From Aporrectodea caliginosa (taxonomy: Eukaryota; Annelida; Clitellata; Crassiclitellata; Lumbricidae), in the NCBI GenBank assembly GCA_020284085.1, contig JACEVL010000062.1:3791110-3855109 (forward strand): a stretch of DNA of 64,000 bases. Direction: 5' to 3'. The notes beneath the pieces are model-generated. The model saw only the letters and a program-made list of their open reading frames with translations. It did no database searches and had not been told where the DNA came from. This document shows, piece by piece, positions 58,554 through 64,000 of the stretch (the first letter of the stretch is position 1; each line of letters starts with the position of its first letter). The position numbers and the translations under genes were made by a program.

Positions 58554-58569
58554 ATGAAACATGTTCACT

Positions 58570-59215
58570 ATTCAGTTAAATAATTTGAGCTTCAAATCAT
58601 AATGCCTGCTTTGACGAAGGACGGAACCTTGAAAGGCTCAAATATGACCGTGAAAACTACATTGAAAGATGCATGAAAACTAAACATTTGCCCGACTTAA
58701 GCATTGGGCAAGAACCTGAACCCAGCCTGCAGAGTCTTTCACCAACACACATGGCTGTAACAGTGCGTTTCACTGTTTACATGAATATCGGTTTATTTGT
58801 TTAGAGGTAAAATTGCTACTATAAAATTTAGGTCCATCGGTAATTTACAGAGAGTCTAGGTCAGACTCTCATAAACATATTTTGTATTATTTTGATTAAA
58901 AATTCAAACTAATAAACCAATCAAGAAAATTGAAGCCGTCTCACCGCTAAACAAATATTGTTTGCCGCTGTACAAGATCACGAATTGAACTAATTACTGC
59001 TCGGTCAATTGCATTAACAATAATTATCATCGGCATAGCCTATACAGTATACAACACACACTACTCTATAAGCCTAGCTTCGTGCTTAGACAAACCTCTT
59101 CAGTTGTTATTGTCAATAAAATTAAGTGTGCAATAAGATCTATACGACCGACGAGATATTGATTATTGATCCAACCGATCGACCAATCTTTTATAGTCTA
59201 GCCTTGTGATTTACT
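58570..59215. other. No gene recognised
   Basis: AT-rich intergenic DNA with no supported frame, repeat family or RNA. Confidence 0.4.
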
Positions 59216-59264
59216 GCAGTTCGATGATTTCTATAGCGCCGTTAAAACAATGAACACAACCTTA

Positions 59265-59340
59265 TGAACGGTTCGCCCTGCTAGAGGCGCTTTATAAATG
59301 CTTAAAAACAATACAATAGGCCTACAATACAATTATGGTC
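59265..59340 (+). mobile_element. LINE 3' tail (plus strand)
   Basis: CTGCTAGAGGCGCTTTATAAATGC, then AACAATACAATAGG-type tail units. It matches the general tail of the other copies. Confidence 0.5.
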
Positions 59341-59499
59341 TCTTTCGGATGGACAGAAGTTAAAATCCGTTGGAGATAAGTAGGCCTAAGGTTGAGTACA
59401 AACAGATCGGAGAAGGCAGAAGTCTTACCAGACTCGATACAATTTAAATTTCAATTGAATCCAATGTAAAATAATCTAATTTAATGTAGTCAAAGTTAT

Positions 59500-60830
59500 T
59501 TCTAATTATTAATAAGTTACTTCTATAGCACTGATGTCTATTCACAAGGCTTCAGCCGATGACGCACCTAAACCAGACAGTATAGTCTTCCAGTATCTAT
59601 GTAGAAGGTCAGTCCATTAAAATATAGAGAGAGGTAGCCTATAGTGGATAGTCTGATAAGGATAAGTCTTAAGTTGGAGACGAAATGACCTAAACGAACA
59701 GAAACACAAAGTTCCAAAATCCTGGTCCAGCAACAGAAAAACTACGTTCACCGAGAACTGTTCTAGTGTCAGGTATTACCAGAGAAAGACAATCAGACGA
59801 CCTTGTTAAGTTATGATAGCCTAAGTATGGGAATAAGGACTGTGTTTAGGTATTGTTGTCTTATAAACTATGAGCCCCAATTTAAATTGGATTCCTTCTG
59901 AGCAGGTAGGCGATGCAAATATTTAAGCACAGATGAGGTTACGTGTACATATATGACGTGTTAGTTAAGGCTCTGATCAAGAAGTTCTTAAATCGTTGGA
60001 ATTTCAACTTTTTTGACCTTGTGATGCCAACAAGAAACTGAAGTTGATAAAAAAGTTACACCGAGGTTGATTTGATAATATCGTGTTTGAATTTCTGACT
60101 ATTCTGTGGTTACAGATGTTGAAAACAATCTTCGACTGGCAGTCTGGCACTGAAAAGAACAAAGGCTGTTACTTCGAGATGCAGAACTTCTGTTAGACAT
60201 GCAACAGAAAGTAACTGGTAATGAAACAGTTATTAAACAATTAAGAAATGAAGTCAAGTAGGGGTGTTGCAGACAATTGAGAAGCGGGTTACAATAATGA
60301 AGAAAACTCGAGACCAATGTGTTTGTCATAAGAAAATAACGCCTAATTCTGTGTATATGACGAGCTACAACATTATTATATATTGTAGGTAGGTAATGAG
60401 ACTTTGAAACTCTTTTCGTTGATATAGGGCCTATATTTAGAGTTAGTTAAGTGATCTAAGAACAGGAGCTACAAGATATATATTGTAGGCAGATAGTGAG
60501 ACTCTGAACTCATTTCGTTCAGGTGTTTAAAGTCAGTTAAATCATTTAAGAACAGGAGTGGTGTGCTAGTGTTTGGGGGTTTAAACGAAACACGAACGAC
60601 AGCCTTCTTGATATAGCTTGAAGACTGCAGTTATTTGGGTATAGTGCTTATCTTCATGAAAATGGAATGGCAGTAGTAGTCTAGTTTAGCATTGGCAATA
60701 TTACATGCAGCTTAGAAGTCAAGGATAGTCTGGAATGGATAGGACAGTTTCTGATAAGTTCATGGATTTACGTGAAACAAGAGGAGGAAAGATGAGTGAA
60801 ATGATAGGAGAAGCTGAGTTTTTAACAGTG
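59500..60830 (-). mobile_element. Degenerate CR1/L2-like LINE relic
   Basis: Minus-strand reading in several frames gives NAKLDYY near 60690, SFLHYCNPLLNCLQHPYL near 60260-60310 and RTVLGERSFSVAGPGFWN near 59730-59780. These are the standard C-terminal landmarks of LINE reverse transcriptases in the right order. Stops and frameshifts are frequent, so it is inactive. A GTGCTATAGAAGTAAC-like tail ends it near 59515. Confidence 0.65.
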
Positions 60831-60894
60831 TAGACATAGGCATTTTAGGTCCGACTTCGCTAAGGGGCGCCAATGGAACAGAAATCTTGGAATA

Positions 60895-60965
60895 TCTTTC
60901 TGTCCGCAGGGGGTTTGAATCCCCGATCTGTGGATCAGCAGTACAGCACGCTAATCAGTTAAGAC
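60895..60965 (-). mobile_element. tRNA-like SINE head
   Basis: The minus strand has TTAGCGTGCTGTACTGCTG (A-box-like) and GGGGATTCAAACCCC (B-box-like) at tRNA spacing. No acceptor stem or tail was found. Confidence 0.45.
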
Positions 60966-60969
60966 TAGA

Positions 60970-63900
60970 AGATACTTGTAAAATTACCTATTAAATCTTG
61001 TCCCTTCCTCTCCTACGATGTACATGCGAAGGGTACGCAACAAGTAAAGGCTACTCCCTCCTCCTCGCCCTATCTACCCCTCCACATTATGTCCATAAGA
61101 GAAGAGTGATAATTATTATTCGATTAGTTATAGCTACACTGAATGGTTGCTTGAGTCTTCTAGGCCTAAAGGCTTAAGTTGGATGACCTATACTATTTAC
61201 ACGGGAGTCCTTTAACGTTGAATTACGACTGCAAGTGCAGTCCACATAAAAGTTAAGCCATCGGCTTAAGCTGGTACGGAATAATCGAAGAATCAAAACA
61301 ATTTAAGATTTACAGCTAAATTCGAATGCTATATCAAAGATGCAAACGTTGGACCGAGGCCTGAATAGAGAATAAGTCCACTTGTGCAACATTCATCGAC
61401 AGGGCGATTAGATTTACAGTTTGTAACGACGTCATTCATTCGTCTGCAGGGTTACAGCTTGTTAGACCTCTCTGGCGGTGGATCGATTATCTAAAGTCAA
61501 CATTTGGCTGAGTGGATACAGAAATTGATTAACAGAAACCGTCAAAGATTCGACTCGTTGAATCATAGGTCTCGGTGAGTTGTAAAATGTGAAGTACGGT
61601 CTTGGTGCATTGCTTCGATGGTCCTTGGAAACTCAATAGGAGTCAAGTGTTTTCAATAAACAGTAATAATAAATGAATCTGTTCGAACGCGTCTACACAA
61701 TTTATTTAATTCGATTGTGTATCTAGGTCCAAGTGTCGATTTGACCGGTTCTAATGAATGGATTCAATGCGAGATTGTCCAGTTCTTTTTAATCGATAGA
61801 CTAGAAGATACTAGTTTATCTTCTAGTTTATCTTCTTCTAAATGGGGAGGGGGGAGGGGGGTTCAGATCAATATAATGCCAAACCTAATAGAGTCTTCCT
61901 AAATGAACTTGATTTATCTTAGGAACGCTTGAGAATAGACTGCTTAACACGACTTGGCCTAGATGGACGCCGCTAAAGAAATCCAGAGCAATAAAAGTAA
62001 AGAAAAATGTAGCGGAAATTGACGGAATACTTCCAGGTGAGAACGGGGGATACACCAAGGATGCATCCACTCACCACAAACAACTTCGACGCAAGAATAC
62101 CACTAAACTGAGACGGGAGTGAATAATTCATCTGGAGTATAATTAATTAATTTGCTGATTACAATGGCCTTCTAACTATAGAGAGGAACAGAACTTCAGG
62201 AAAGGATGAGAAAGATTAGATGAAACCAGTATAAGATTTGGTTTCCTGATTTTCGCAGAGAAAACCGAAGCAATGATCATCCAACGTAAAACCTAAGACG
62301 CCATATCAGTACCTAAGACGGAATTCATTGAGCTATCCATCTATTTTGGAGGTCTATTACTATTAGGCTATACCTCAGAAGGTAACAGCATAAACGATAT
62401 CTAAAGGAGAATTGAACGCATCTCGCATTCAGGTTGACAGAACAGAAAAGATCAGGCTACAGACATCCACCCACCCGCCGCAGCTTAATGGCTGGCCTCA
62501 GGATCTCATGATGATGATTAGGAGGAGGAGGATATATCGGCCTATGCTCATAATATATATATATATATACTGTAGCTGGTATATATATATATATATATTT
62601 ATATATGGCAGCTAAAGCTTGGCAAGGGTCAAATGACCCACGGTTCTCCGTGACCCGGAAGCTGCAGATGGCAGAAGAGCCTAATTATATCCATCTAGTG
62701 TCAGATTCCACTGCCACCCTCCCATAGCACTTTGACCCTGCATCCTATAGCATGCCATTAGATCTGTTGACCCTTTGTCGAGGCTATGTATATACACTCA
62801 TTGGATATAATATATGAGCGCTTCGGGCGTTACCCCCCCTCCACCAGCGTGGAGGGGGGGGGGTCAAGGGACGATGGGTGGGAAAACTCAGCCCCCGTTT
62901 GAAAGAGACAGGTTGCTCCACTTCCAGACTAATCACTTCTTTAGAAAGTAGTATATAAATAAGTATATATATATTATATAGGCTGCAATGGTAATCGTGT
63001 TAGAACTATTATTCCCTAATTTCCTCAGCATCTCCTGCTGAATTTATTAAATTTAAAATTCCTTTTAAGCTTCGTTTCTTCCTTTGATTTTCCCTCTATC
63101 CCTCATTCAAGCACTCTGCCAAACATAACAAATGTTCGCATGTCCAATAACCAGCCCAGCAGTTCTTTCTACTATAAAAAAGCTATCAGAGTCTATTACT
63201 AAAAAACTATTATAATTTATTATCCACCATTCTTGGGGACCCCCATGTTAAACTTTATTATTGGCGATGATGTTAAACTGCAGTCTGTAAGCAACTTTAA
63301 ACAAGACTCTGTTACTCTTTCTTTAACCTTTCAAAGACTTACAGACTGTTCAAAATGTGAGCATTACCAGTTAGCCTACTGTTAATAAAATGCTTCACAC
63401 TTAGAATCACAAATCGTCGGTCTGAGTCCCATGTTTCGATCAATCAATAAATCAATCAATATTAATTTAATTCAATAAATCCAGTTGTCATGAACGCAGC
63501 TGGCTACAAGTAGGCCTAACACCAATTAGGTGTAGAGTTGAGCTTGAGTTAGTTATTGCAGACAGTTACAAGTGATTACGAGACAATTAATAATAATATA
63601 TCTTTGAACAAGACTCGCTGAATGTAGTTACGCTTATCCTTGGTGGGAGGGTGAAATTGTGCTTTCTAGGACGTAAGTTATATTTGTTTTGTTGTGTAGG
63701 TGCGAAGATTACCAGGTTACCTCCAACTACTTCTTATCTATAGCCTACTATAGGCCTACTGAGCTGCTTTGTGGTTCAGTAGCGAGAGACTCGGGTGTGT
63801 TTGATGATTCTAAAATCCATTTAAAAAACCACGTTTTCAACATGAACCACAAAGCTCATGTCAGAGCCAACTCAATTCTTCATACATTTCTTTCAAAGAA

Positions 63901-64000
63901 TCCAACAGCTCTACTATAACTATAGGGCCTTCATTACCTATGTTCAACCAATTTAGGAAAACTGTAGCCTACACCTGTCGGGTCACCACACACTGACACT
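60970..64000. other. No gene recognised
   Basis: Holds TA tracts at 62550-62606, a G-run hairpin CCCCCCCTCCACCAGCGTGGAGGGG at 62834-62862 (arms 62836-62845 and 62850-62862), a short ATCTTCTAGTTT duplication near 61810-61835 and AT-rich sequence. The 63689-63919 frame has no domain I recognise. Confidence 0.4.

Overview
The window is animal genomic DNA: intron-rich genes with GT-AG splice sites, low gene density, microsatellites, tRNA-derived SINEs, decayed non-LTR retrotransposon ends and hAT-type miniature transposons. The small heat-shock protein and the cation-chloride cotransporter look like those of a marine invertebrate, possibly a deuterostome such as an echinoderm. That placement is inference; nothing here names a species. 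I found no virus, CRISPR array, operon or intact RNA gene.

Two cellular genes can be reconstructed, both on the minus strand. (1) Positions 2425-4383 encode a two-exon small heat-shock protein of 186 aa. A likely promoter (TATA box plus a perfect three-unit heat-shock element) lies far upstream at 6518-6556, separated from the ATG by about 2 kb of repeat-filled DNA that is flanked by a diverged 40-bp direct repeat. (2) Positions 9868-33584 encode a complete Na-K-2Cl-type cotransporter of the SLC12A1/2/3 group. It has 23 coding exons that join in frame to 1,091 aa plus stop. Its N-terminus has the SPAK/OSR1 docking motif, a PP1 docking motif and the regulatory threonine segment, and the ion-site residues expected of a Na- and K-coupled transporter are present. 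One intron uses a GC-AG splice pair.

The rest, 33.6-64 kb, is accessory and repeat-derived. It holds a 163-bp hAT-type MITE and a 0.9-kb non-autonomous relative, each with a perfect 8-bp target duplication; a ~170-bp minisatellite interrupted by a LINE end; a 5'-truncated LINE with an open 536-aa reverse-transcriptase frame ending in a TTACGA repeat tail; several shorter LINE 3' ends; a recent 270-bp tandem duplication; an element with GGACATAAAC-rich inverted ends; and a 1,068-bp near-perfect foldback element with a 9-bp target duplication. No cellular gene could be supported in this half, although isolated exons could be missed.

All exon boundaries come from reading splice sites and matching remembered family sequence. 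No alignment or transcript was available.
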